Made by a program: the position numbers and the translations under genes
Notes under the pieces: model-generated
What the model was told of the DNA's origin: nothing
Databases searched by the model: none
What the model saw: only the letters and a program-made list of their open reading frames with translations
Shown here: piece by piece, positions 18,201 through 23,209 of the stretch
Layout of the letters: each line of letters starts with the position of its first letter
Position numbering within the stretch: position 1 is the first letter of the stretch
Source of the DNA: Clostridiales bacterium
GTDB lineage: Bacteria; Bacillota; Clostridia; Oscillospirales; Oscillospiraceae
Assembly: GCA_004557075.1 (NCBI GenBank)
Contig: SFEX01000026.1
Coordinates: 1 to 23,209 of the forward strand
Length of the DNA: 23,209 nucleotides
Direction: 5' to 3'

Positions 18201-18579
18201 GCTCGTCCACCGCTGAAAGCAGCATCGCCTGAAGCTCAGACCTGCGGCGGGCAGCGGAATATACCCTGAGCCGCGAATACAGGCCGTCGGTCGCAAGCGC
18301 CATGCACAGCAGACGCCCGCCCTTGTCAAGATACGCGTCGGCAAGCCCGCCGAGCTGCGCGCTTATCCTGCGGGCAAGCCCCGTGAAGCTCAGAACCTCG
18401 GCATAAAGCGACAGGCTGTCGCCGCACATGGCGCACAGCTCGCGCTCGGCCTCGTGGCTGTACTGCTCAGGCACGAGCAGTATCCGCCCGCCCTCACATT
18501 TTTCGACAGCGTCCTTTATCTCCGACATTACGGCCGCGCTTTTGCCCGTACCCGCTCTGCCGTAAAATATTCTCAGCAT
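15244..18579 (-). CDS. addB: ATP-dependent helicase/deoxyribonuclease subunit AddB
   Basis: Second subunit of AddAB, carrying the other nuclease and Chi recognition. The 1111-residue protein has an N-terminal Walker A motif (GRAGTGKS at 7-14), a long degenerate helicase-like middle, and a C-terminal nuclease with D896 in GIADRID and D913-x-K915 in VVDYKTGNR. The four-cysteine iron-sulphur staple of AddB is complete: C755 in FASCRFAYFMRY, and C1069, C1072 and C1078 in CTHCDYAEAC. Both nucleases and the cluster are intact, so the enzyme should be functional. It is first in addB-addA with a GGTGAGG ribosome binding site and a promoter at 18614-18642. Confidence 0.97.
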   Translation of the reverse strand: MLRIFYGRAGTGKSAAVMSEIKDAVEKCEGGRILLVPEQYSHEAERELCAMCGDSLSLYAEVLSFTGLARRISAQLGGLADAYLDKGGRLLCMALATDGLYSRLRVYSAARRRSELQAMLLSAVDELKTACISSEQLLNASDNCEGALSDKLHDLGLVLEAYDAVVANGHADPTDRLTRLAEQIPDCSMNEREHVYVDGFTDFTAQERRVLEELMLKGVQVTVCLGCDDLKSGSEIFELSRITARMLLNFAREHGIPAETRRWEKTRGKNAALTYYADNMFAYSSETYPEKVENISISIAPDMSAECEFAAAKAMALVRDGGCRWRDIAVAVRGFDDYRLSLESAFAHYGVPLYTARKADLLSKPLPMLIASAYEIVDGGWEIEDVTDYLRTGLAGIGTDECDELENYVFLWQLRGSAWTRNDDWRLHPEGYGAEFTEQAQETLGRINGLRRRVAAPLMRFAESTKNAETAAGQAEALAQLLEELELSERLSERAERLAESGRAAAAQEYAQLWDITVSALEQCAAILGDTPSDRETFGRLFTLMLSKYDVGTIPAALDRVTAGDFDRMRRRNIKHLIVLGATDSRIPKTDADAGVFSADERKRLLEMDIDLGGAGESELWREFSLAYNCLTLPSESLSFCRPAFNDKGEAQRAAFVVNRAKAMFALEEKAVNMPNIKMNAASPAMELAANALCGGGAAEATAAEYFAAHAPERLEALRRAASLGRGSLSEKSVRALYGDKIYLSASRIDKFASCRFAYFMRYALRAKPREPAGFTAPEMGIFMHYILENVARDVKQAGGYKNISDAQLRAATDKYIAEYVHGTLNDFREKSKRFEYLFRRLTKNVHQIVLDMAGELRSSDFEPLSFELDFGKTEHLKPIELGDGEDSLVLTGIADRIDGWMHEGKLYLRVVDYKTGNRKFDLSDVLYGMNLQMLLYLFSLAENGEQLYGRDIVPAGVLYVPAKDAIISSNVRLSDEELASMRAGAIRRSGLILDDPEVVNAMENGQSPRYIPVKFKNGVPSGDALASSERLGLLSKHIDETLRDMAAELRRGSIAADPYYRAQQQSACTHCDYAEACRFSDGENGEHMRPTPHLAATKVWNVLEGGGDNG

Positions 18580-18613
18580 CCTCTCACCGCCTTGCGTTTT
18601 GATTTATTATATT

Positions 18614-18642
18614 ATTGTACCAAACTATCCCGGCTTCGGCAA
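18614..18642 (-). promoter_or_regulatory. Promoter of addBA
   Basis: On the minus strand TTGCCG (18637-18642), 17 bp, TACAAT (18614-18619); a second TATAAT follows 3 nt downstream. The -35 sits directly in the T-tract of the preceding terminator. Confidence 0.75.
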
Positions 18643-18648
18643 CAAAAA

Positions 18649-18676
18649 TAAGGGCGTCCCGTTCAGGACGCCCTTA
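18649..18676 (-). terminator. Terminator upstream of addB
   Basis: TAAGGGCGTCC (18649-18659) pairs perfectly with GGACGCCCTTA (18666-18676) around a 6-nt loop, followed on the minus strand by TTTTTG. It should end transcripts from the small gene at 18831-19040, or read-through from clc. Confidence 0.87.
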
Positions 18677-18701
18677 GCGACGGCTGCAAGATTTCAGAAA
18701 C

Positions 18702-18795
18702 GGACGAGCGATGCTCGTCCGCGTGTTCGTTTATTTCCAATGTATATATTCGGGCTGTCGCAAAAACGATAACAGCCATTCTCAACGCGAATCGC
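18702..18795. repeat. Interspersed repeat, copy A
   Basis: Starts with a perfect hairpin (GGACGAGC / GCTCGTCC at 18702-18720). It then runs through GTTCGTTTAT, CGGGCTG and CCATTCT to AACGCGAAT. The same blocks in the same order occur at 20773-20910, which carries a roughly 40-bp insertion after the first hairpin. It also contains GGCTGT / ACAGCC able to pair (18753-18776). Noncoding; lies between a terminator and a small gene. Confidence 0.82.
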
Positions 18796-18830
18796 CTCAA
18801 TGGCAATTGCGGCAGCCGCCGCATGAGGTG

Positions 18831-19040
18831 TTACATATTCAGCTCGTATATCTCATCGTAGACCTCGTCCGCTTCGAGGCCAAAGGCGTTGAGCTTCTCG
18901 TACTTCGGCGCATCAAAGCCCTTTTCGTCAATAAGCTCATAGAGCATTTTAAGCGCGGCGTAGCTGCTCTCGGCCTCAAGCGCCTGCGGAAGATGCTCTT
19001 CAAGAAACGCTTTCGCGTGCTCGTTTATATTATAGTTCAT
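18831..19040 (-). CDS. Small acidic protein of unknown function
   Basis: A 69-residue orphan, not recognised as any named family. It starts MNYNINEHAKAFLEEHL and ends with the acidic stretch EADEVYDEIYELNM; it is rich in Glu, Leu and Ala, has no cysteine, membrane segment or signal peptide, and looks mostly helical and cytosolic. I chose the ATG at 19040 because AAGGAG lies at ideal spacing before it. An ATG at 19088 is in frame but would put the gene inside the inverted-repeat element and has no ribosome binding site. A good terminator follows at 18649-18676. The element upstream may supply its -10 (TATACT in its end), so expression may depend on that insertion (inference). Confidence 0.72.
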   Translation of the reverse strand: MNYNINEHAKAFLEEHLPQALEAESSYAALKMLYELIDEKGFDAPKYEKLNAFGLEADEVYDEIYELNM

Positions 19041-19053
19041 ACTTTTCTCCTTG

Positions 19054-19325
19054 TAAGCATAAGACGAGTATATAACCCGCCTCTGCAATGACTTTTTGCC
19101 CTTTCTCTGCGTTATCGTCCTTGAAATACGCCAGTATTCCTGCGTCCTCTGCCTTGATTAAGGGCAAAAACTCAATTGCAGAGGTCGTAGATTTTTAAGT
19201 GAGAGAGTGTTGGGACAGGCAAGGCTTCGCGATTGAGGAAGGCTGTCGCCTTGTGATTGAGCGAAACGCAGCTTGTGCCGACAATATCCGCTTAAAAACG
19301 GGTTTGTATACTCGCCTTATGCTTA
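19054..19325. mobile_element. MITE-like inverted-repeat element, 272 bp
   Basis: The ends are near-perfect inverted repeats of 26-27 bp (19054-19079 and 19299-19325), both reading TAAGCATAAGRCGAGTATA inward. Inside are two further arms. CCTCTGCAATGACTTTTTGC (from 19080) pairs with the stretch ending ATTGCAGAGG at 19184. TTTTTAAG at 19192-19199 pairs with CTTAAAAA at 19291-19298. The whole folds as a three-way junction. It has no coding capacity. TA at both tips would fit the TA target duplication of IS630/mariner-type elements, making it a non-autonomous derivative (inference). Its right end supplies the clc stop codon TAA and its left end lies just upstream of the small gene's ribosome binding site. 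Confidence 0.78.
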
Positions 19326-20576
19326 CTTAGCGTAGCGGTTTATAAACTCCGCTCTGGTCTTTGAGTACATTATCTTCTGACTGCTGTACAGCCCAAAATA
19401 CCCGGAGAGCATGTAGGCTATGCCGCAGGCAAGGGCAAAGTACAAAAGCTCGCCCGAACCGAAAAGCTCCACCGACAGGATTATCGACGCAATCGGGCAG
19501 TTGACCGCCCCGCAGAACACCGCCACAAGCGCTATTGCGGCGGCAAACTGCGGCGGTATGCCGAGAAGCGGCCCTGCCGTGCAGCCTAAGGCCGCGCCGA
19601 TGAACATCGTCGGCACGATCTCGCCGCCCTTGAAGCCGAAGCCTATCGTAATTGCGGTGAATACTATCTTCCAGAAAAAGCCCCAGCCAGGCGTCTCACC
19701 CTCGCCCAAAGCGCGGGCAATGGTGTCGGTTCCGATGCCGTTGTAGCAGTCGGTGCCAACTATCAGCGTGAGCGCGATCACTATAACGCCGCCCAGCGCG
19801 GCGCGCAGGTATATGTTTTTGATCTTTGCCGAGGCAAAGCGCTCGGTCTGGTGCATCGCGACGCAGAAAACTATGCTCACCAGTGCGCATATCACCGCTA
19901 AAATGCAGACCTTTATAAGCATTATAACTTCCAGCGGCTCGAGCGCGACGGCATAGCGCATGGGTGCGATGCCGACAAGGCGGGATATTCCGTAGGCGGT
20001 CACCGAGGCGACAAGGCAGGGTATGAAGCCCGAGTAGTAGAGTATGCCGACGGATATGACTTCAAGCGCGAATATTGTTGCCGTGAGCGGAGTTCCAAAC
20101 AGCGCGGCGAACACCGCGCTCATGCCGCACAATGTCACAAGGCGCATGTCCTTATCGTCAAGCTTCAGCAGCCTGCCGACTCTGTAGCCTATGCCGCCGC
20201 CTATCTGGAGCGCCGCGCCCTCCCTGCCGGCCGAGCCGCCCACGAGGTGGGTTATCGCTGTTGATACGAATATGACCGGCACAAGCCGTATGTGCACCTT
20301 TGCTCCGTCGTGGATGGAGTCGATGATGCCGTTTGTGCCCTCACCCTCCATTTTGCTGACGCGGTAGATCGCCGCTATGACAAGGCCGCCCACGGGCAGC
20401 AGGAATATCAGCCACGGGTTTGCCATGCGCACCGAGGTCACCCAATCGACCGTCAGGTGGAAGGCAGAGCCAACAAGTCCGCACACAACGCCCGTTGCGA
20501 CCGACACCAGCACCCAGCGGTAAAACGTTCTGAAATATTTCCCCGCCTTTATCGCGGTGCTTTTTAAGTTTGCCAT
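19323..20576 (-). CDS. CLC-family anion transporter, probable fluoride/proton antiporter
   Basis: Polytopic inner-membrane CLC protein of 417 residues. The gating-glutamate motif is present as GGSAGREGAAL (E119). The usual chloride-binding GSGIP is replaced by GEGTNGI (78-84), and the helix-N motif GxFxP is replaced by GGEIVP (317-322, E319). Loss of the serine and gain of a helix-N glutamate are, from family knowledge, marks of the CLC-F branch, which exports fluoride by proton antiport. The ATG at 20576 is chosen because AGGAGGT precedes it; 28 codons of upstream extension overlap the promoter. I saw no crcB-type fluoride riboswitch upstream. A 10-bp direct repeat lies above the promoter. 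The stop codon is part of the inserted element at 19054-19325. A general chloride transporter is the alternative. Confidence 0.88.
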   Translation of the reverse strand: MANLKSTAIKAGKYFRTFYRWVLVSVATGVVCGLVGSAFHLTVDWVTSVRMANPWLIFLLPVGGLVIAAIYRVSKMEGEGTNGIIDSIHDGAKVHIRLVPVIFVSTAITHLVGGSAGREGAALQIGGGIGYRVGRLLKLDDKDMRLVTLCGMSAVFAALFGTPLTATIFALEVISVGILYYSGFIPCLVASVTAYGISRLVGIAPMRYAVALEPLEVIMLIKVCILAVICALVSIVFCVAMHQTERFASAKIKNIYLRAALGGVIVIALTLIVGTDCYNGIGTDTIARALGEGETPGWGFFWKIVFTAITIGFGFKGGEIVPTMFIGAALGCTAGPLLGIPPQFAAAIALVAVFCGAVNCPIASIILSVELFGSGELLYFALACGIAYMLSGYFGLYSSQKIMYSKTRAEFINRYAK

Positions 20577-20613
20577 GCTCTCCACCTCCTGACGAAAAAA
20601 TGATAACTTAATT

Positions 20614-20642
20614 AATATATAACCGACCGGCGCGATTGTCCA
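20614..20642 (-). promoter_or_regulatory. Promoter of the clc gene
   Basis: On the minus strand TGGACA (20637-20642), 17 bp, TATATT (20614-20619). Each box has a single substitution from consensus. Confidence 0.82.
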
Positions 20643-20652
20643 GTGGTTTATT

Positions 20653-20684
20653 TTGCCCACGCGCGATATTTTGCTTGCCCACGC
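20653..20684 (-). promoter_or_regulatory. Direct repeat above the clc promoter, putative operator
   Basis: TTGCCCACGC occurs at 20653-20662 and 20675-20684, a 22-bp period equal to two helical turns, directly upstream of the -35. The geometry fits a transcription factor binding two sites on the same DNA face. Which regulator is unknown. Confidence 0.5.
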
Positions 20685-20772
20685 AAAGAGCCTCGGTTAT
20701 AATGTTCATAAGTATAAGGCTTTTTCCTGCCGTTGCTACGCTTCAAATAATTGCTCTGCGCCAGTCGGCGCC

Positions 20773-20910
20773 GGACGAGCGATGCTCGCCCCTACGATAA
20801 AATCCGCACCCGTAGGGGCGGCCATTGGCCGTCCGCTTGTTCGTTTATCGCCATTGTTCATAATCGGGCTGGCGCAATAACGACAACCGCCATTCTTAAC
20901 GCGAATTGCC
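20773..20910. repeat. Interspersed repeat, copy B
   Basis: Second copy of the repeat at 18702-18795. It begins with GGACGAGCGATGCTCG, then differs by an inserted block containing CCCCTACG / CGTAGGGG (20789-20796 and 20811-20818) and the palindrome GGCCATTGGCC. It rejoins copy A at GTCCGC and continues to AACGCGAAT. It lies between the clc promoter region and vanZ and may carry part of the vanZ leader. A hairpin GCGCC-AGTC-GGCGC (20758-20771) precedes it. I found no convincing vanZ promoter. Confidence 0.8.
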
Positions 20911-20943
20911 CCTCCGGTGAGGAGACAAGGAGACAAATTGCTT

Positions 20944-22371
20944 ATGCATGATTTTATATACACGATCATTTCCGTATTCCGGCAGGCCGTTCCCTTCGCT
21001 TTGCTCGGCCTTGCGGCGGGAGCGGTGCTTCTCGTCCTGCTTGGACGCAGGAAAGAAAAGCGCCCTTCAAAAGGGCAAGTCGTAGCCGTTCTGCTGCTGA
21101 TGTGCTATTTAGGCGGGCTTGTCGCCGTCACGCTTATGAGCCGCACGGAAGACGGGTTCCGCATGGGCGTTCAGCTTCACCCGTTTCTGGCGTTCTTCGA
21201 GGCGTGGAACGCCTTTACTCTCCGGGTCTGGTTAAATCCCCTACTCAACATAGCCATGTTCATTCCTCTGGGTGTGCTGCTGCCTTTGGCGGCAAAGCGC
21301 TTCCGGCAATGGTACCGGTCGCTGGCAGCGGGTGCAGGCACATCCCTTGTGATCGAGATGTTCCAGTACATCCTTGGTCGTGGGCAGGCGGATATAGACG
21401 ATTTGATATGCAATATTTTGGGGGCTATGCTGGGGTACTGCCTGTGTATGTCCTTCGTAAGCTTAGCGGGAAAACGTAGGAGAACAGCCGCAGCCTATGC
21501 AGCCCTTCCCGTGTTGTCCCTTATGACCCTTGCGGGCGTGTTCCTTACATATTACCTCCAGCCCTACGGCAATCTGGAAGATGCTCCGATCTATGCCGCC
21601 AACACAAAAGGCGTGGAATGGGTGCAGGAGTGCGAGCTGTCCGATGAGCCGGGGCCGTCGGGAGTGTATCGGGCAGAGCCTTTCACCAGGGATAGCTGCG
21701 ACGCTTTCGCCGCGGAGTTTCTCGGTCGGCAGGGAGCGGAGCTCAACTCCGACAGCGACGTAATTTACTACGACAACAGCACCTTCTATTCCGACCACAG
21801 AACCTACAGCCTGATGGTATATTACAGCGATCGCTCATATGAGTACATGGATTTTCGCGTGGATAGTGAGCTGCGCTACAGCGACAAGGGCGGGACGATA
21901 ACGGAGGATGAGCTTCGCGCCGCTCTGGACGCGCGTGGAATCGATATTCCCGACGCGGCGACGTTCGTTGTTGTGGACAAGGAGCGGGGCAGGTACGCGT
22001 TTCGCGCGGAATGTGTTGTTGAGGACGGCGTACTGACAAACGGTGAGATTGTCTGTCGGGTAGCTGAGGGCGGCATTCTCTGTGATGTGGACAACGCGCT
22101 GTCTGTCAGTACCCTCTATGATGACGCCGCCGTCATCTCTCCCCGCGAGGCGTATGAGCGGCTCTGCGCGGGTCACTTCTCTTACCAGGACGTGCCCATG
22201 TTTGATTACCTGGCTCTCAAGCAGGTACGGGTGACCGCCTGCACGCTGGAATACATGACCGACAGCAAGGGCTTCCGCCAGCCGGTCTACTCTTTCACGC
22301 TATCTGACGACAGAGACACTGAGCTGCAAAGCGGCAACGTCTGGGATACTTTCGTCCCCGCGCTGGCATGA
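20944..22371 (+). CDS. VanZ-like membrane protein with extracytoplasmic C-terminal domain
   Basis: 475 residues. The N-terminal part is a VanZ-like domain with about six membrane segments (roughly 14-34, 45-66, 98-117, 125-140, 152-173, 183-205) and the family pattern N98, N102, FIPLG at 106-110, E138, Q141, then RGQADIDDLICNILG at 146-160. VanZ of enterococci gives low-level teicoplanin resistance; the role of chromosomal homologues is largely unknown. Residues 206-475 form a hydrophilic domain predicted outside the membrane, with ISPREAYERLCAGHF and a late QPVYSFTL. These loosely recall YycI/PepSY-like domains, but I do not claim homology. ATG 20944 has AAGGAG 11 nt upstream; TTG 20938 or GTG 20917 are alternative starts. 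It is the first plus-strand gene, next to repeat copy B. Confidence 0.85.
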   Translation: MHDFIYTIISVFRQAVPFALLGLAAGAVLLVLLGRRKEKRPSKGQVVAVLLLMCYLGGLVAVTLMSRTEDGFRMGVQLHPFLAFFEAWNAFTLRVWLNPLLNIAMFIPLGVLLPLAAKRFRQWYRSLAAGAGTSLVIEMFQYILGRGQADIDDLICNILGAMLGYCLCMSFVSLAGKRRRTAAAYAALPVLSLMTLAGVFLTYYLQPYGNLEDAPIYAANTKGVEWVQECELSDEPGPSGVYRAEPFTRDSCDAFAAEFLGRQGAELNSDSDVIYYDNSTFYSDHRTYSLMVYYSDRSYEYMDFRVDSELRYSDKGGTITEDELRAALDARGIDIPDAATFVVVDKERGRYAFRAECVVEDGVLTNGEIVCRVAEGGILCDVDNALSVSTLYDDAAVISPREAYERLCAGHFSYQDVPMFDYLALKQVRVTACTLEYMTDSKGFRQPVYSFTLSDDRDTELQSGNVWDTFVPALA

Positions 22372-22391
22372 GTGCGATACTCCGATTTTTC

Positions 22392-22420
22392 TTGATTTTT
22401 CTCTTGTAATTAGGTAGAAT
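22392..22420 (+). promoter_or_regulatory. Promoter of the PH-domain gene
   Basis: TTGATT (22392-22397), 17 bp, TAGAAT (22415-22420). The boxes deviate from consensus by two positions and one position; an AGAGGTGA ribosome binding site follows at about 22448-22455. Confidence 0.78.
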
Positions 22421-22461
22421 GTATTACGCTACAGGGTTTAAATTTAAGAGGTGACTTATAT

Positions 22462-22866
22462 ATGGCAAAGCTAATATCAAAGATCGTTGAATTATGGCAC
22501 GACAGGAAGAGAATACTCGGCTTGCCCCTCAGCTTCACGCGCTACGCCCTGAGCGAGGACAGGCTCTTCTTAAAGCGCGGGTTTCTGAATGTGCGGCAGG
22601 ACGAGGTCGTCCTCTACCGCGTGCGCGATCTGCGCGTGAGCCAATCGCTGTGGCAGCGCATTTTCGGCGTCGGTACGGTGACGGTCGTATCGACCGATAA
22701 GAGCATACCCGAGCTTGTTCTCAAAAACATACGCCAGCCGAACGAGGTCAAGGAGCTTATCCACGAGTATGTGGAGAAGATGAAGATCGAGCGCCGTATG
22801 CGCGTCGGCGAGATGAGCATGGACATCGACGGCGACGATACTGTTGACTTTGAGGACAATGTGTGA
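22462..22866 (+). CDS. Small bacterial PH-like (YdbS/DUF304-type) protein
   Basis: 134 residues. The central part (about 25-115) reads like a bacterial PH domain of the YdbS/DUF304 type: YALSEDRLFLKRGFLNVRQDEVVLYRVRDLRV, then WQRIFGVGTVTVVSTDKSIPELVL, then IRQPNEVKELIHEYVEK. Usual YdbS-type proteins have membrane helices before this domain; this one has none, so it is a stand-alone cytosolic version with an acidic tail (DIDGDDTVDFEDN). The family's function is not established. It has its own promoter and is followed by a terminator partly made of a tRNA-Ser fragment. Confidence 0.82.
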   Translation: MAKLISKIVELWHDRKRILGLPLSFTRYALSEDRLFLKRGFLNVRQDEVVLYRVRDLRVSQSLWQRIFGVGTVTVVSTDKSIPELVLKNIRQPNEVKELIHEYVEKMKIERRMRVGEMSMDIDGDDTVDFEDNV

Positions 22867-22912
22867 TAAAACATAAATGCTCCCGCTATGCGGCGGTAGC
22901 ACTTATAAATAC

Positions 22913-22954
22913 GGAAGCGTATCGAAGTGGTCATAACGGGCCTGACTCGAAATC
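22913..22954 (+). pseudogene. 5'-half tRNA-Ser fragment
   Basis: From tRNA position 8 onward 34 of 35 bases match the complete tRNA-Ser at 23117-23205 (D arm identical, anticodon arm with a single G-to-C change). The acceptor strand has drifted (GGAAGCG against GGAGAGG). Similarity stops exactly after the anticodon loop at AAATC and no 3' half follows. It is a partial duplication, as left by recombination or by integration of an element at the anticodon region. Confidence 0.82.
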
Positions 22955-22974
22955 CTCCGCAGCTCAGGCTTTTT
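22940..22974 (+). terminator. Terminator built on the tRNA fragment
   Basis: GCCTGA (22940-22945), derived from the fragment's anticodon stem, pairs with TCAGGC (22964-22969), followed by TTTTT. The single base that differs from the true tRNA is part of this stem. It probably ends the PH-domain transcript. The loop is long (18 nt), which lowers confidence. Confidence 0.6.
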
Positions 22975-23116
22975 CGTCCACCCGTTTCCCTTTGTTTTCA
23001 AGGGTTTTCGCGGGTTCTAAAAACTAAATATTTCGCTGTTCTAACACGCCGTTCTAACATTTTGGTTTTCCCTCTTTTTTGAGGTTCAAGGTGTTCTGAC
23101 CGTGTTTGACATACAC
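22975..23116. other. Spacer with direct repeats between tRNA fragment and tRNA
   Basis: No gene. GTTCTAA-like motifs recur in the same orientation at 23014, 23038, 23051 and (as GTTCTGAC) 23093. Nested hairpins CCCTT / AAGGG (22988-23004) inside CCCG / CGGG (22981-23014) and CCTC / GAGG (23071-23084) are present. The repeats resemble arm-type sites seen beside tyrosine integrase genes, but no integrase is present. I could not identify a strong tRNA promoter. Confidence 0.4.
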
Positions 23117-23205
23117 GGAGAGGTATCGAAGTGGTCATAACGGGGCTGACTCGAAATCAGTTTGCGAGCAATCGCACATGGGTTCGAATCCCATCCTCTC
23201 CGCCA
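23117..23205 (+). tRNA. tRNA-Ser (CGA)
   Basis: Complete 89-nt cloverleaf. Acceptor GGAGAGG (23117-23123) pairs with CCTCTCC (23195-23201). The anticodon loop is CTCGAAA with CGA anticodon, reading UCG. The long class II variable arm has a TGCGA / TCGCA stem. The T arm is ATGGG-TTCGAAT-CCCAT. The discriminator is G and the CCA end is encoded. Serine identity follows from the long arm and anticodon. Confidence 0.97.
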
Positions 23206-23209
23206 AAAA

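Noticed and set aside
19054..19325. CRISPR-like or tandem repeat array
   Set aside because: The repeats are inverted and each present once per end; there are no regular spacers.
20577..20660. 28-codon N-terminal extension of the clc protein
   Set aside because: It would overlap both promoter boxes, while the ATG at 20576 has a full AGGAGGT site.
20577..20760. Fluoride (crcB) riboswitch ahead of clc
   Set aside because: I looked for the conserved pseudoknot-forming motifs and saw none; only a promoter and a direct repeat are present.
20736..20969. 77-codon minus-strand open frame over repeat copy B
   Set aside because: Made of repeat sequence; such repeats often give short spurious frames with a PTGA-type pattern. 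No ribosome binding site.

Overview
The window reads as chromosomal core sequence of a moderately high-GC Clostridia-type Firmicute. An Oscillospirales-like gut bacterium is my inference. The support is class I heat-shock control (HrcA/CIRCE), dgt-dnaG-rpoD gene order, AddAB instead of RecBCD, a Cys-type L31 protein, strong AGGAGG-type ribosome binding sites and sigma-A promoters of TTGACA-17-TATAAT type. Genes from 282 to 20576 all lie on the minus strand; two genes and a tRNA at the right end lie on the plus strand.

Reading the minus strand from right to left: a CLC-family gene with features of the fluoride/proton antiporter branch (19323-20576); a 272-bp inverted-repeat element (19054-19325); an orphan 69-codon gene (18831-19040); the addB-addA recombination nuclease/helicase operon (18579-11787); monocistronic rpmE (11689-11489); hflX-yigZ (11375-9444); the macromolecular-synthesis group dgt-dnaG-rpoD (9312-5305); and the heat-shock operon hrcA-grpE-dnaK-dnaJ (5036-282). 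The latter is driven by a near-perfect sigma-A promoter overlapped by CIRCE. Most units have recognisable promoters and terminators, and several promoters are tucked into the preceding gene's terminator tract.

On the plus strand lie a VanZ-type membrane protein with a long extracytoplasmic C-terminal domain (20944-22371), a small PH-like (YdbS/DUF304-type) protein (22462-22866) and a complete tRNA-Ser(CGA) (23117-23205). A 5'-half copy of that tRNA sits 204 bp upstream and appears to contribute to a terminator.

The core genes are ordinary. The unusual material is intergenic: the structured element at 19054-19325, a two-copy interspersed repeat at 18702-18795 and 20773-20910, the tRNA-Ser fragment with its flanking repeats, a structured stretch at 15-121, a CIRCE with an extra half-site, and a 22-bp-period direct repeat upstream of the clc promoter. 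I found no CRISPR array, intact transposase, integrase or defence system.
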